DNA of 41,399 nt from NCBI GenBank assembly GCA_012396115.1, contig JAAXOU010000010.1, positions 1-41,399 on the forward strand, given 5' to 3'. Below are positions 1-8,385 of this stretch, one piece after another. The notes beneath the pieces are model-generated. The model saw only the letters and a program-made list of their open reading frames with translations, was not told the origin of the DNA and did no database searches. Within the stretch, counting starts at the first letter, position 1. The number at the start of each line of letters is the position of its first letter. Made by a program: the position numbers and the translations under genes. The stretch comes from Streptomyces somaliensis DSM 40738 (GTDB lineage: Bacteria > Actinomycetota > Actinomycetes > Streptomycetales > Streptomycetaceae).

Positions 1-2
1 CG

Positions 3-326
3 GCCCGCGCCCTGCGCCGCGCCGAGGCCGCCCGCACGGGCCTGACCCGGCACCGGCCGGGCGGCCTGGACGCCCTGGTGGACCCGGCCGAGGCGGACGC
101 CCACGCCCGCACCCTGCTGGGCCCGCTGCTGGACAGGCCGGTGCTGGTGGAGACCCTGCGGGTGTGGCTGTCCCTGCACGGCGGCTGGGACCGCACGGCC
201 ACCGCGCTGGACGTGCACCGCAACACGGTCCGGCAGCGGATCGCCCGGTGCGCGGCGCTGCTCGACGCCGACCTGGAGGACGCCGGGACGCGCATGGAGC
301 TGTGGTTCGCGCTGCGCCGCCTGTGA
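3..326 (+). CDS. PucR-family regulator, C-terminal part (5' end outside window)
   Basis: The reading frame is open from base 3 and closes with TGA at 326, so only the last ~107 residues of a larger protein are here. The end has the layout of the PucR C-terminal helix-turn-helix: a helix with VETLRVWLSLHGGWDRTA, then a recognition-type segment LDVHRNTVRQRIARC and a short closing helix. In PucR/CdaR-type proteins this domain binds DNA and the missing N-terminal part senses a ligand. The GTG at 78 is internal and not a real start. No target can be inferred, because the likely regulated genes lie to the left. Family call is good; function unknown. Confidence 0.8.
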   Translation, partial: ARALRRAEAARTGLTRHRPGGLDALVDPAEADAHARTLLGPLLDRPVLVETLRVWLSLHGGWDRTATALDVHRNTVRQRIARCAALLDADLEDAGTRMELWFALRRL

Positions 327-544
327 GGCGGTGCCCGCCGCGGGGCCGGTGGGGCGCCGCGGCGGGGGTACCCGCCCCGGCGGCGCTGCACGCGGGGCCG
401 GTGGGGGCCGCCGGAGGCCCGGTGACGCACCGGAACCTCCTGCGACGTGCCGAAGGGCCCGGTTGCGCGGCGGAGTTCCCGGTTCCCCCCACCGCCGCGA
501 CCCGCTCGGGCAACCGACCGGCGGCACCGGTACGTCCTCGGGGT

Positions 545-2356
545 ATGACGCCCGCCGCACCCGAACCGCCGTCCAGCCCCCCGTCACCGTGGCAGCCCTG
601 CGGCTTCGGCGCCGCGCCGGCCGATCCGGTCCGCTGCCGCGGCGTCCGCGTCGGCTCCCGCACCGCCTGCCTGGCCCACCTGGACGAAGCCGACCGCGCC
701 GCCCACCTCGCGGCGCTGTCCCCCGGTACCGACGTCGACCACCGCGACACCCCCTTCACCGCCGAGCTGCTGGGCCGGCTGCTCACCGCCCTGCGCGACC
801 CCGCGACCGGTGGTCCCCGCGTCGGCGCCGCCCGGTTCGACGGAGCCGCCTTCTCCAGCGCCGCCGATTTCAACGGGGCGGTCTTCTCCGGACCCGCCCG
901 GTTCGACGGGGCCGCCTTCTCCGGCAGCGCCTGGTTCAACGAGGCCGCCTTCTCCGGACCCGCCCGGTTCGACGGGGCCGCCTTCTCCGGCGCCGCCGGG
1001 TTCGACGGGGCCGCCTTCTCCGGCGCCGCCTGGTTCGGCGGGGCGGTCTTCTCCGGCAGCGCCTGGTTCGACGGGGCCGCCTTCTCCGGGGAGGCCGATT
1101 TCAACGGGGCCGCCTTCTCCGGGGACGCCTGGTTCGACGGGGCCGCCTTCTCCGGGGAGGCCCGGTTCGACGGGGCGGCCTTCTCCGGCAGCGCCCGGTT
1201 CGACGGGGCGCGGTTCGAGGCGGCGCCGCACCTGGGGCCGCTGGTGTGCGGCGAGCGGGTGGTGCTGGACGCCGCGGTGTTCCAGCAGCCGGTGACGCTG
1301 GAGATCGCCGCCCGTGCGGTGAGCTGCGCACGCACCCGGTGGGCGTCGACCGCCACGCTGCACCTGCGCTACGCGGAGCTGGACCTGAGGGACGCGGTCC
1401 TGGAGTACCCGGTCCTGGTCGCCACCCGCCCCACCCCTTTCGCCCCGTCCGGCCCGACCGCCCCGACCGCCCCGACCGGCCTGTCGGAGACGGGGCTGCC
1501 GGAGACGGGGCCCGGTGTGCGGCTGGCGTCGGTGGGCGGGGTGGACGCCGCGCACCTGGCGCTGCACGACGTCGACCTGAGCGGGTGCCGGTTCGCCGGC
1601 GCCGTCCACCTCGACCAGATGAGGGTCGACGGCTGGTGCGCCTTCGCCACCACCCCCGCCGGCTGGAGCCTGCGCTTCCCCTGGCGGTGGAGCCGGCGCA
1701 ACACCCTGGCCGAGGAGCACCACTGGCGGGTGCGCACCGCCCGCGGCCCCGGCCGGGCCGCCGCCCGGGGCTGGACGCCCCCGCCGCCCGACGCGCCCGC
1801 GCTGAGGCCGGCGGCGGTGGCGGCGCTGTACCGGCAGCTGCGCAAGTCGCTGGAGGACGGCAAGAACGAGCCGGACGCCGCCGACTTCTACTACGGCGAG
1901 TGCGAGATGCGCCGCCACGACCCCGGCCGGCCCCGGGGCGAGCGCGCGCTGCTGACCGCCTACTGGCTCCTGTCCGGCTACGGGCTGCGCGCCACCCGGG
2001 CGCTGGCCTGGCTGGCGGCGGCCATGGCCGTCACGGTCGCGGTGATGGTGCTGTGGGGCCTGCCCGCCGAGGACCCGAAGCCGACCACCACCGGACGGCA
2101 GGTCGCCGTCGGGCAGGAGGTCGTCCTCACCACCGGCACCCCCGCCCCGGTCAACCCCACCGGTCCGCTGACCGGACGCGTCACCGCCGAGCGGGTGGAG
2201 AAGGCCCTGCGGGTGGTGGTCAACTCGGTGGTGTTCCGCTCCTCCGGACAGGACCTCACCACCACCGGCACCTACACCGAGATGGTCTCCCGGCTGACCG
2301 AACCCGTCCTCCTCGGCCTGGCCGTCCTCGCCGTCCGCAGCCGCGTCAGACGCTGA
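545..2356 (+). CDS. Membrane-anchored pentapeptide-repeat protein
   Basis: A 603-residue protein if it starts at ATG 545; the frame is open further upstream, but the repeats and flanks fit this start. Residues ~95-226 hold twelve tandem 11-residue units of the type xxFDGAAFSGx, with Phe spaced alternately 5 and 6 apart, as in the Pentapeptide_3 kind of repeat rather than a strict five-residue ladder. A linker rich in Pro and Thr and a basic, Trp-rich segment follow. Two hydrophobic stretches near the C-terminus (LAWLAAAMAVTVAVMVLWGL, and VLLGLAVLAV at the end) suggest membrane anchoring with ~70 residues between them. Substrate and role are unknown; such proteins are usually scaffolds or binding surfaces. 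It converges on the copper ATPase gene with a hairpin between. Confidence 0.8.
   Translation: MTPAAPEPPSSPPSPWQPCGFGAAPADPVRCRGVRVGSRTACLAHLDEADRAAHLAALSPGTDVDHRDTPFTAELLGRLLTALRDPATGGPRVGAARFDGAAFSSAADFNGAVFSGPARFDGAAFSGSAWFNEAAFSGPARFDGAAFSGAAGFDGAAFSGAAWFGGAVFSGSAWFDGAAFSGEADFNGAAFSGDAWFDGAAFSGEARFDGAAFSGSARFDGARFEAAPHLGPLVCGERVVLDAAVFQQPVTLEIAARAVSCARTRWASTATLHLRYAELDLRDAVLEYPVLVATRPTPFAPSGPTAPTAPTGLSETGLPETGPGVRLASVGGVDAAHLALHDVDLSGCRFAGAVHLDQMRVDGWCAFATTPAGWSLRFPWRWSRRNTLAEEHHWRVRTARGPGRAAARGWTPPPPDAPALRPAAVAALYRQLRKSLEDGKNEPDAADFYYGECEMRRHDPGRPRGERALLTAYWLLSGYGLRATRALAWLAAAMAVTVAVMVLWGLPAEDPKPTTTGRQVAVGQEVVLTTGTPAPVNPTGPLTGRVTAERVEKALRVVVNSVVFRSSGQDLTTTGTYTEMVSRLTEPVLLGLAVLAVRSRVRR
827..1222 (+). 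repeat. Twelve tandem 33-bp coding repeats
   Basis: Units of 33 bp, core GGTTCGACGGGGCCGCC then TTCTCCGG, are repeated about twelve times inside the pentapeptide-repeat gene. Several units are nearly identical at DNA level including synonymous sites, which fits recent expansion or homogenisation by slipped pairing or unequal recombination. Confidence 0.85.
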
Positions 2357-2397
2357 CCGCCGCCCCCGCCCGGCGTACGGCCGGACGGGGGCGGCGG
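2357..2397. terminator. Two-way hairpin terminator
   Basis: Perfect 12-bp stem CCGCCGCCCCCG (2357-2368) with its complement at 2386-2397; the 17-nt loop can form an inner 5-bp stem (2370-2374 with 2380-2384). It starts directly after the TGA of the repeat protein and lies between two convergent genes. No T tract on either strand. Confidence 0.7.
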
Positions 2398-2420
2398 GGG
2401 CGGCGGGGGCGGCGGGGCGG

Positions 2421-4682
2421 TCAGCCGGTGGGCCGGAAGGAGCGCAGGCGCAGGGAGTTGCCGACGACGAAGACCGAGGAGAACGCCATGGCGGCCCCGG
2501 CGATCATCGGGTTGAGCAGTCCGGCCGCGGCCAGCGGGAGGGCGGCGACGTTGTAGGCGAAGGCCCAGAACAGGTTGGACCGGATGGTCCCGAGGGTCCT
2601 GCGGGACAGGCGGATGGCGTCCGCCGCCGCCCGCAGGTCGCCGCGGACCAGGGTCAGGTCGCCGGCCTCGATGGCGGCGTCGGTGCCGGTGCCCATCGCG
2701 AGCCCGAGGTCGGCCTGGGCGAGGGCGGCGGCGTCGTTGACGCCGTCCCCGACCATGGCGACCGAGCGGCCCTCCGCCTGGAGGCGCCTGACCACGTCGA
2801 CCTTGTCCTCGGGCATGACCTCGGCGATCACCCGCCCGATGCCGACCTCGGCCGCCACCGCCTCGGCGACGGCCCTGTTGTCGCCGGTCAGCAGGATCGG
2901 CGTCAGGCCCAGGTCCTCGAGCCGGCGGACCGCCTCGGCGCTGGTGTCCTTCACCGCGTCGGCGACCTCCAGCACGGCCCGCGCCTCACCGTCCCAGGCG
3001 ACCGCGATCACGGTCCGTCCGGCCGCCTCGGCCCGGTCCTCGGCCTCCTTCAGGGCGGCGGGCAGTTCGATCGCCCACTCGGCGAGCAGCCTCTCGCGGC
3101 CGACCAGCACCGCGTGCCCGTCGACGACGCCCTGGACGCCGAGCCCGGGGACGTTCGCGAAGTCCTCCGGTACCGGCAGGTCGCCGAGGCGCTCGGTGGC
3201 GGCGGCGGCCACGGCCCGGGCGACGGGGTGCTCGGAGGCGTTCTCCAGCGCGCCCGCCAGGCGCAGTACCTCGGTCTCGTCGGTGCGGTCCGCGGTGCGC
3301 ACGGCGAGGAGGGTCATGCGGCCGGTGGTGACGGTGCCGGTCTTGTCGAGGACGACCGTGTCGACCCTGCGGGTGTTCTCCAGGACCTCCGGGCCCTTGA
3401 TGAGGATGCCGAGCTGGGCGCCCCGGCCGGTGCCGACCATCAGCGCGGTCGGGGTGGCGAGGCCGAGGGCGCAGGGGCAGGCGATGATCAGGACGGCGAC
3501 GGCGGCGGTGAACGCGGCGGTCGGCCCCGAGCCTCCGCCCAGCCAGAAGCCGAGCGTGCCCACGGCCAGGGCGATGACCACGGGCACGAACACCGCGGAG
3601 ATCCGGTCGGCCAGGCGCTGGACGGCGGCCTTGCCGTTCTGCGCGTCCTCGACCAGCTTCGCCATCCGTGCCAGCCGGGTGTCCGCCCCGACCCGGGTGG
3701 CCTCGACGACCAGGCGGCCCCCGGCGTTGATCGTCGCCCCGGTGACCGCGTCGCCGGCGGCCACCTCCACGGGCACGGACTCGCCGGTCAGCATCGAGGC
3801 GTCCACGGCGGAGGTGCCCTCCACGACCGTGCCGTCGGTGGCGATCTTCTCGCCCGGCCGCACCAGGAACCGGTCCCCCACCCGCAGTTCGTCCGTCGGT
3901 ACGCGTTCCTCGCGGCCGGCGCGCAGGACCGTGACCTCCTTCGCGCCGAGTTCCATCAGCGCCCTCAGCGCGGCGCCGGCCTTCCGCTTGGAGCGGGCCT
4001 CGAAGTACCGGCCGGCGAGGATGAAGGCGGTCACCCCGGCGGCGGCCTCCAGGTAGATGTTCCCTGTCCCGTCGCCGCGCGCGACGGTCAGTTCGAAGGG
4101 GTGTGTCATGCCGGGCGTGCCCGCGGTACCGAGGAACAGCGCCCACAGGGACCACAGAAACGCGGCGGAGGTGCCGAGCGAGATGAGCGTGTCCATGGTG
4201 GCGGCGCCGTGCCGGGCGTTGGCGAGGGCGGCCCGGTGGAAGGGCCAGGCGGCGTAGGTGACGACCGGGCCGGTCAGGGCCAGGGAGAGCCACTGCCAGT
4301 GGTCGAACTGCAGGGCCGGGACCATCGCCATCGCGACGACCGGCACCGCCAGCGCCACCGCGGTGGTCAGCCGCTGGCGCAGCGGCCGCAGCTCGTCCGC
4401 CCCGTCTGCCTCCGCCCCGTCGCGCACGGCCCCGTCCGGTCCGCGGCGGGGCGGGGCGGGTTCGCGGGCGGTGTAGCCGATCGCCTCGACCGTGCCGATC
4501 AGGTCCTCGACCGAGACGCCCCCCTCGAAGGTGACCTTCGCCTTCTCGGTGGCGTAGTTGACGGTCGCCGTCACGCCGTCCATGCGGTTGAGCTTCTTCT
4601 CGATCCGGGCGGCGCACGAGGCGCAGGTCATGCCGCCGATGGCGAGTTCGACCCCGGTGGCGCCGGAGGTGGTGGTGGTCAT
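2421..4682 (-). CDS. copA: Copper-exporting P1B-type ATPase
   Basis: A 753-residue heavy-metal P-type ATPase that should export Cu(I) across the plasma membrane using ATP. One N-terminal HMA domain carries the metal-binding MTCASC (Cys20, Cys23). Then come the TGES actuator motif, the transmembrane CPC metal site (near residue 400, followed by ALGLATP), the phosphorylated Asp in DKTGT (near 445), the SEHP motif of the nucleotide-binding domain and the GDGVND hinge (near 647). CPC plus MTCASC and the context favour copper or silver over zinc. ATG 4682 was chosen because it is preceded by GAGGAG at proper distance and begins directly before the HMA domain; the frame stays open to 4862 but only gives low-complexity sequence. 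CsoR-like palindromes in the shared upstream region suggest copper induction. Confidence 0.95.
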   Translation of the reverse strand: MTTTTSGATGVELAIGGMTCASCAARIEKKLNRMDGVTATVNYATEKAKVTFEGGVSVEDLIGTVEAIGYTAREPAPPRRGPDGAVRDGAEADGADELRPLRQRLTTAVALAVPVVAMAMVPALQFDHWQWLSLALTGPVVTYAAWPFHRAALANARHGAATMDTLISLGTSAAFLWSLWALFLGTAGTPGMTHPFELTVARGDGTGNIYLEAAAGVTAFILAGRYFEARSKRKAGAALRALMELGAKEVTVLRAGREERVPTDELRVGDRFLVRPGEKIATDGTVVEGTSAVDASMLTGESVPVEVAAGDAVTGATINAGGRLVVEATRVGADTRLARMAKLVEDAQNGKAAVQRLADRISAVFVPVVIALAVGTLGFWLGGGSGPTAAFTAAVAVLIIACPCALGLATPTALMVGTGRGAQLGILIKGPEVLENTRRVDTVVLDKTGTVTTGRMTLLAVRTADRTDETEVLRLAGALENASEHPVARAVAAAATERLGDLPVPEDFANVPGLGVQGVVDGHAVLVGRERLLAEWAIELPAALKEAEDRAEAAGRTVIAVAWDGEARAVLEVADAVKDTSAEAVRRLEDLGLTPILLTGDNRAVAEAVAAEVGIGRVIAEVMPEDKVDVVRRLQAEGRSVAMVGDGVNDAAALAQADLGLAMGTGTDAAIEAGDLTLVRGDLRAAADAIRLSRRTLGTIRSNLFWAFAYNVAALPLAAAGLLNPMIAGAAMAFSSVFVVGNSLRLRSFRPTG

Positions 4683-4861
4683 GCGTGCTCCTCGTGCTGG
4701 TGGGGCGGGCGGGGCCCGGCGGCCCCGGCGGGGCGGGAGGGGGTCAGGCGGTTCGGGTGCCTCCGGTCGCGGCCGGCCGACCGGAGGGGCGGCTGCGGCC
4801 CGGGGTGCGGCGGGGCGGGGACACGGGTTCCTCCGAGAGCGGGTGGCGAACCCTTCCGGCA

Positions 4862-4876
4862 TACCCTAGGGGGGTA
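4862..4876. promoter_or_regulatory. CsoR-like operator, copy 1
   Basis: TACCCTAGGGGGGTA: TACCC and GGGTA arms around a 5-bp centre, as in CsoR operators of actinobacteria (TACCC-G/C-GGGTA type). It lies ~180 bp upstream of the copA start. Assigned by pattern only. Confidence 0.6.
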
Positions 4877-4894
4877 AGGAGGGCCGCTTTCATG

Positions 4895-4914
4895 TATACC
4901 CCCACCCCGTAGGG
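4895..4914. promoter_or_regulatory. Possible degenerate CsoR-like element
   Basis: TATACCCCC followed by ACCCCGTAGGG. It has a good left arm but an imperfect right arm, and lies between the two better palindromes. It could be a weak site or a promoter element instead. Confidence 0.35.
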
Positions 4915-4941
4915 AAAACAAGTCGGGACGTCCTTGTTTCT

Positions 4942-4958
4942 ATACCTCCCGGGGGTAT
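4942..4958. promoter_or_regulatory. CsoR-like operator, copy 2
   Basis: ATACCTCCCGGGGGTAT is a near-perfect 17-bp palindrome with TACC/GGTA ends and a C/G core, ~52 bp upstream of the ATG at 5010, where it would overlap a promoter for the secreted metal-binding protein. No csoR gene is in the window, so the regulator would be encoded elsewhere. Confidence 0.7.
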
Positions 4959-5009
4959 TGTGTGCTGCGACGACGGCCCCGCGTCCCCCGCCCGTTCGAA
5001 GGAGAGACC

Positions 5010-6029
5010 ATGAACACCGCAGTCAGGAACGGCCTCTACGGCGCCGCCCTCGTGACCACGTTCGCCGCCGCCTACGGCCTGGGCGTGGCCGCCGGCCCCC
5101 TCGGCGGCGGGGCCGACACGCCGCGGCACGGCACGCACCAGGGGAAGACGGTGACGGACCACGACGGCCGGCACACCGCCCGCACGCCCGCCCTCCCCGG
5201 GGGGTTGCAGGTCTCCCAGGACGGCTACACCCTCGACCTGAGGACGCCCCGCGTCACGGCCGGCCGGGAGAGCCCGCTGCGCTTCGTCATCCGGGACGCC
5301 GCGGGGAAGGCCGTCACCGACTACACCGAGGCGCACGACAAGGACCTGCACCTCGTCCTCGCCTCACGCGACCTGAACACCTTCCGCCACCTGCACCCCG
5401 CCCTCGGGGCCGACGGGACCTGGAGCGTCCCCGTGAACCTGCCCGCGGCGGGCGACTACCGCGTCTTCGCCGACTTCACCCCGGCCCGGAAGGGCGCCGG
5501 GGCCCTGACCCTCGGCGCCGACCTCGCCGTGACCGGCCCCTACCGGCCCCGGGCCCTGCCCCCGCAGAGGAGCACGGCCGAGGTCGACGGGTACACCGTC
5601 ACCCTGAAGGGCCGGCTCACCCCCGGGAACGCGGGCGGCCTCAGGCTGACGGTGGCGAAGGACGGCAGACCCGTCACGGACCTGGAGCCCTACCTCGGCG
5701 CCTACGGCCACCTCGTCGCCCTGCGGTCCGGGGACCTGGCCTACCTCCACGTCCACCCCGAGGGCGAGCCCGGCGACGGCACCACCCGGCCCGGCCCCGG
5801 CGTCTCCTTCACGGCCACCGCCCCCAGCCACGGCGCCTACCGGCTCTTCCTCGACTTCAAGCACCGGGGCACCGTCCGCACCGCCGCCTTCACCGTCCAC
5901 ACCTCCCCGACCGGAGCGGCCACCGGACACCCCGAGCCCCACGCGACCGGCGGAACCGGCGGAACCGGCGGACACGGACACACCGAGCCCGGCGGACACA
6001 CCGGCTCCGGCCACGGCGGGCACCCCTGA
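5010..6029 (+). CDS. Secreted or anchored His-rich protein of the copper module
   Basis: A 339-residue protein starting at ATG 5010 after AAGGAGAG. A hydrophobic N-terminal segment (residues ~8-28, no lipobox) suggests export or an N-terminal anchor. The body looks like an internal duplication of a beta-rich domain: the first half has DLHLVLASRDLNTFRHLHP and a later DYRVFADF, the second half has HLVALRSGDLAYLHVHP and AYRLFLDF. The paired HLHP/HVHP motifs could bind metal. The last ~35 residues are Gly/His-rich (GHGH, GGH, GHGGHP), a typical soft metal-binding tail. Divergent placement from copA around shared CsoR-like sites suggests copper binding or buffering outside the membrane. I do not recognise a named family. 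Confidence 0.8.
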   Translation: MNTAVRNGLYGAALVTTFAAAYGLGVAAGPLGGGADTPRHGTHQGKTVTDHDGRHTARTPALPGGLQVSQDGYTLDLRTPRVTAGRESPLRFVIRDAAGKAVTDYTEAHDKDLHLVLASRDLNTFRHLHPALGADGTWSVPVNLPAAGDYRVFADFTPARKGAGALTLGADLAVTGPYRPRALPPQRSTAEVDGYTVTLKGRLTPGNAGGLRLTVAKDGRPVTDLEPYLGAYGHLVALRSGDLAYLHVHPEGEPGDGTTRPGPGVSFTATAPSHGAYRLFLDFKHRGTVRTAAFTVHTSPTGAATGHPEPHATGGTGGTGGHGHTEPGGHTGSGHGGHP

Positions 6030-6602
6030 CCCGGCCGGGACCGGCCCGCACGGTCACACCCCGCCCGGATCGCCCCTCACCACGGACGCGGCAGCCCCCG
6101 GCCGTACGGGACCACGACGACCCCCGGCCGTACGGGACCGATCGCGCGCCGGGCCGCGACCGGGACCGGGACCGCGACAGCCCCCCCGCCCGCTCGCCGA
6201 CGACGGGGCCGCACCGAGGACAGCGGCCCGGTGCGGCGCCCACCCCGGACGGCCCCGGCCCGCTGCGCGCACCCGTACGGGACACCGTGGACACCGGCCC
6301 GACCGGGGACGGCGGTGGAACCCTCGGGGCCGCCCCGCCCGGCGCCGGGGCGCGTTTCGGCCCCGGTGACCTGCATTCACCGGCTCGCGGCCTGATCCGG
6401 CCGGTGGTATGCGGCGGGTCGTACGCCGGTGCCCGTGCCGGGCAGCGGGCTCGTGGCGGAGGGGTTCGGCGCTCGCGCGCGGCGGGTTCCGGGAGGCGCC
6501 TCCGCACGCCCGGTCCGGTCCCTTGTCCCCCGTACGGCCCAGGCAGCAGCCTCGTGGTGCTCCACCGCTCCGTCACCACTCCCCACTCCTCAGGAGGTGC
6601 TC
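6030..6602. other. Intergenic region, no convincing gene
   Basis: 573 bp with no frame that looks protein-coding; the long minus-strand frames are Arg/Gly/Pro-rich, as expected of antisense or random high-GC DNA. It contains a 19-bp direct repeat (CCCCCGGCCGTACGGGACC at 6095-6113 and 6121-6139, 26-bp period). A GGAGG ribosome-binding site precedes the ATG at 6603. No clear promoter boxes. Confidence 0.5.
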
Positions 6603-7205
6603 ATGGTGGTTTCCCGCTCCCTGGCCGCCGTCGCCACGGCCGGACTGCTCGCGACCGGGACGGTCGTGGCTCTGGCCGCTCCGGCCGCCGCGGCCGCCAG
6701 CCGGTTCGACGACGGCAGCTTCGAATACCCGACCGCCCCGGCGAACGCGTTCACCACCCTCTCGGCCGGCCAGTCCATCGGGCCGTGGAAGGTCGCCAGC
6801 GGGGCGGTCGACCTCATCGGCGCCGGCTTCTGGCAGGCCGCCGAGGGCGCCCAGTCCGTCGACCTCAACGCCACCCAGCCCGGGACGGTGTCGCAGACCT
6901 TCACGACCACCGCGGGCAGGAAGTACACCGTCACCTACTCCCTGGCGGCGAACCCGGAGGGCGGGCCGGCCGTGAAGACGGGCCGCGTCCTGGTCGACGG
7001 CCAGAACTTCCAGGACTTCTCCTTCGACTCCACGGGCAAGACGCGCGCCTCGATGGGCTACGTCACCCGCCAGGTCACGTTCGTCGCCAACGGGCCGACC
7101 ACGACGCTCGCCTTCACCAGCACCGTGGCGGGCGCGTACGGCCCGGTCGTCGACGACGTGCGCGTCGACTCGTGCTGCAACTGCGGCTGCGGCGGCGGCT
7201 GCTAG
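6603..7205 (+). CDS. Secreted choice-of-anchor C family protein
   Basis: 200 residues, starting at ATG 6603 behind a strong AGGAGG. Residues 1-~33 form a Sec signal peptide ending in APAAAAA. The mature part starts SRFDDGSFEYP and shows the galactose-binding-like beta-sandwich pattern of choice-of-anchor C/DUF642-type proteins (GPWKVASGAVDLIG, QSVDLNATQPG, VVDDVRVD). The extreme C-terminus is SCCNCGCGGGC, six Cys in eleven residues, in place of a hydrophobic anchor helix. The function is likely extracellular or surface binding; the ligand is unknown. A perfect 18-bp hairpin follows 13 bases after the stop codon, so it is probably a single-gene unit. Confidence 0.8.
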   Translation: MVVSRSLAAVATAGLLATGTVVALAAPAAAAASRFDDGSFEYPTAPANAFTTLSAGQSIGPWKVASGAVDLIGAGFWQAAEGAQSVDLNATQPGTVSQTFTTTAGRKYTVTYSLAANPEGGPAVKTGRVLVDGQNFQDFSFDSTGKTRASMGYVTRQVTFVANGPTTTLAFTSTVAGAYGPVVDDVRVDSCCNCGCGGGC

Positions 7206-7594
7206 GTCCGCCGTGGGAGTGCCGGCCGCAGCCGTCCGCCGACGGCTGCGGCCGGCACGGCCGTTTCCGGCGGGCGGCGGGGGCTGAAGCCGATCCCCCG
7301 GCTGGGCCCCGCCGCGCAGGGCTTCGTGACCCCACCGGTGTTCTGGCGCGAGCGCGAGGCCCACCGTGTTCTGATCCGCCGTGCTCCGGCGGGACCCCCG
7401 GCGGAGGAGGTTGCCCGCCGACCCGGTCAGCGCGTCCGGGCGACCCGTGGGGCACCCGTGGAAGTCCGCCCGGAACCGTGACGACGTGACCGACCCCGTC
7501 CAGGCTCCGGGCGGAGGGCCCACCCCGCGCCGCTTCCACCACTCCCGCGCCACCGGAGCGGCGGTCCGGGCTCTCGCCTCGTCCGACGACGGGC
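7206..7594. other. Intergenic region between convergent genes
   Basis: 389 bp. Apart from the 7219-7258 hairpin I see only a weak 7-bp inverted repeat (7528-7534 with 7557-7563) that could serve the leftward metallopeptidase operon. No plausible coding sequence. Confidence 0.5.
7219..7258. terminator. Perfect 18-bp stem terminator
   Basis: GTGCCGGCCGCAGCCGTC (7219-7236) pairs perfectly with 7241-7258 around a 4-nt loop, just after the choice-of-anchor gene. No T tract follows on the + strand. Confidence 0.8.
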
Positions 7595-8380
7595 TCAGGC
7601 GATGTCCCCCATCCACATGCGCCGCCCCAGCTCGTCGAGTTCGGCCCTGCGCTCCTCGTACTCGGGGAGGGCCCGGCCGAGCAGCGCCCAGAAGTCCGGG
7701 CCGTGGCCGTGGACCCTCACGTGGGCGAGCTCGTGGGCGATGACGTAGTCCACGAGGTGCATGGGGAGCTGGAACAGCGGCCAGCCGAGCCTCATCCGCC
7801 CCTTCTCCCGGTTGTCGGGGGAAGGCCGGTAACTCCCCCAGCGTCCCCCGAGGTCGGACACCTCCAGGGCGGGCTCGGGCACTCCCATGCGGGCGGCCCA
7901 CGGCTGGAGGCGCCCCACGGCCCACCGGCGGCCGGATCGGCAGTACCAGGCCGTGAGCGCCGCCCGTCCCAAGGTGGTCTCGGCGGCCTGCGCCGCGCTG
8001 AGCACGAGCCGGCCCGCGACCGCCCGCACGGGGGCCCCGGCCGGGCGCTCGTGGTCGACGGTGAGCCGGTACGTACGCCCCAGGTACCGGAAGACCTCGC
8101 CCTCCACCAGGCGCTTGGGCGGAGTCAGCGGACGGGTCCGCTCCCGGAGCGCGACCTTGTCCGCCACCCAGGCGCGGTGTGCGCGGACGAAGTCCACGGC
8201 GTCGGCCGCCGAGCGTCCCCGGGGCGCGTGCAGGGTGACCGCGGCGTCCAGTTCCACCGTGAGCGCGAACCGTTTGCGCCGCGGGCTGACACGCACCTCC
8301 AGCGTGAGACCGTCCACGGCGAGCAGGCCGCCCTGGACGGGGGCGGCCGGCGTTGCGGAGTCGAGGATCGAGGCGGTCAC
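7595..8380 (-). CDS. YgjP-like (DUF45, M48-type) zinc metallopeptidase
   Basis: 261 residues from GTG 8380. The zinc-binding motif HELAH followed by HGHGPDFW (near residue 213) and the WGSY segment are typical of the YgjP/WLM metallopeptidase family (PF01863). The family is often found next to type I restriction genes, but its role there is not established. The GTG start lies 5 bp after the hsdR stop, so translation is probably coupled and the gene is the last one of the hsdR transcript. A longer frame reading back inside hsdR is rejected as start because it would overlap by more than 200 bp. Confidence 0.88.
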   Translation of the reverse strand: MTASILDSATPAAPVQGGLLAVDGLTLEVRVSPRRKRFALTVELDAAVTLHAPRGRSAADAVDFVRAHRAWVADKVALRERTRPLTPPKRLVEGEVFRYLGRTYRLTVDHERPAGAPVRAVAGRLVLSAAQAAETTLGRAALTAWYCRSGRRWAVGRLQPWAARMGVPEPALEVSDLGGRWGSYRPSPDNREKGRMRLGWPLFQLPMHLVDYVIAHELAHVRVHGHGPDFWALLGRALPEYEERRAELDELGRRMWMGDIA

Positions 8381-8385
8381 CCCGC

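Larger units (their letters stand above)
4683..5009. other. Divergent control region of the copper module
   Basis: 327 bp between copA and the secreted metal-binding protein. It holds three C/G-rich, TA-flanked palindromic or half-palindromic elements (4862-4876, 4895-4914, 4942-4958) and the ribosome-binding site AAGGAG of the rightward gene. The first ~180 bp upstream of copA are low-complexity GC-rich sequence in which I see no gene. Confidence 0.7.

Noticed and set aside
584-1918. Long open minus-strand frame opposite the repeat gene (444 codons)
   Set aside because: It is a mirror of the repeat-coding strand, rich in Gly/Pro/Glu/Arg, with no start signal; typical of antisense frames in high-GC DNA.
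4683-4862. N-terminal extension of CopA by 60 residues
   Set aside because: The extension is low complexity, would cover the operator region and has no ribosome-binding site; ATG 4682 has GAGGAG at proper spacing.
6095-6139. Two 19-bp direct repeats as a possible CRISPR start or iteron
   Set aside because: Only two copies with a 7-bp spacer; no further units, cas genes or replication genes.
5890-6579. Minus-strand frame of 229 codons in the 6.0-6.6 kb gap
   Set aside because: Arg/Gly/Pro/Ser-rich, overlaps the end of the secreted protein gene, no ribosome-binding site and no family resemblance.
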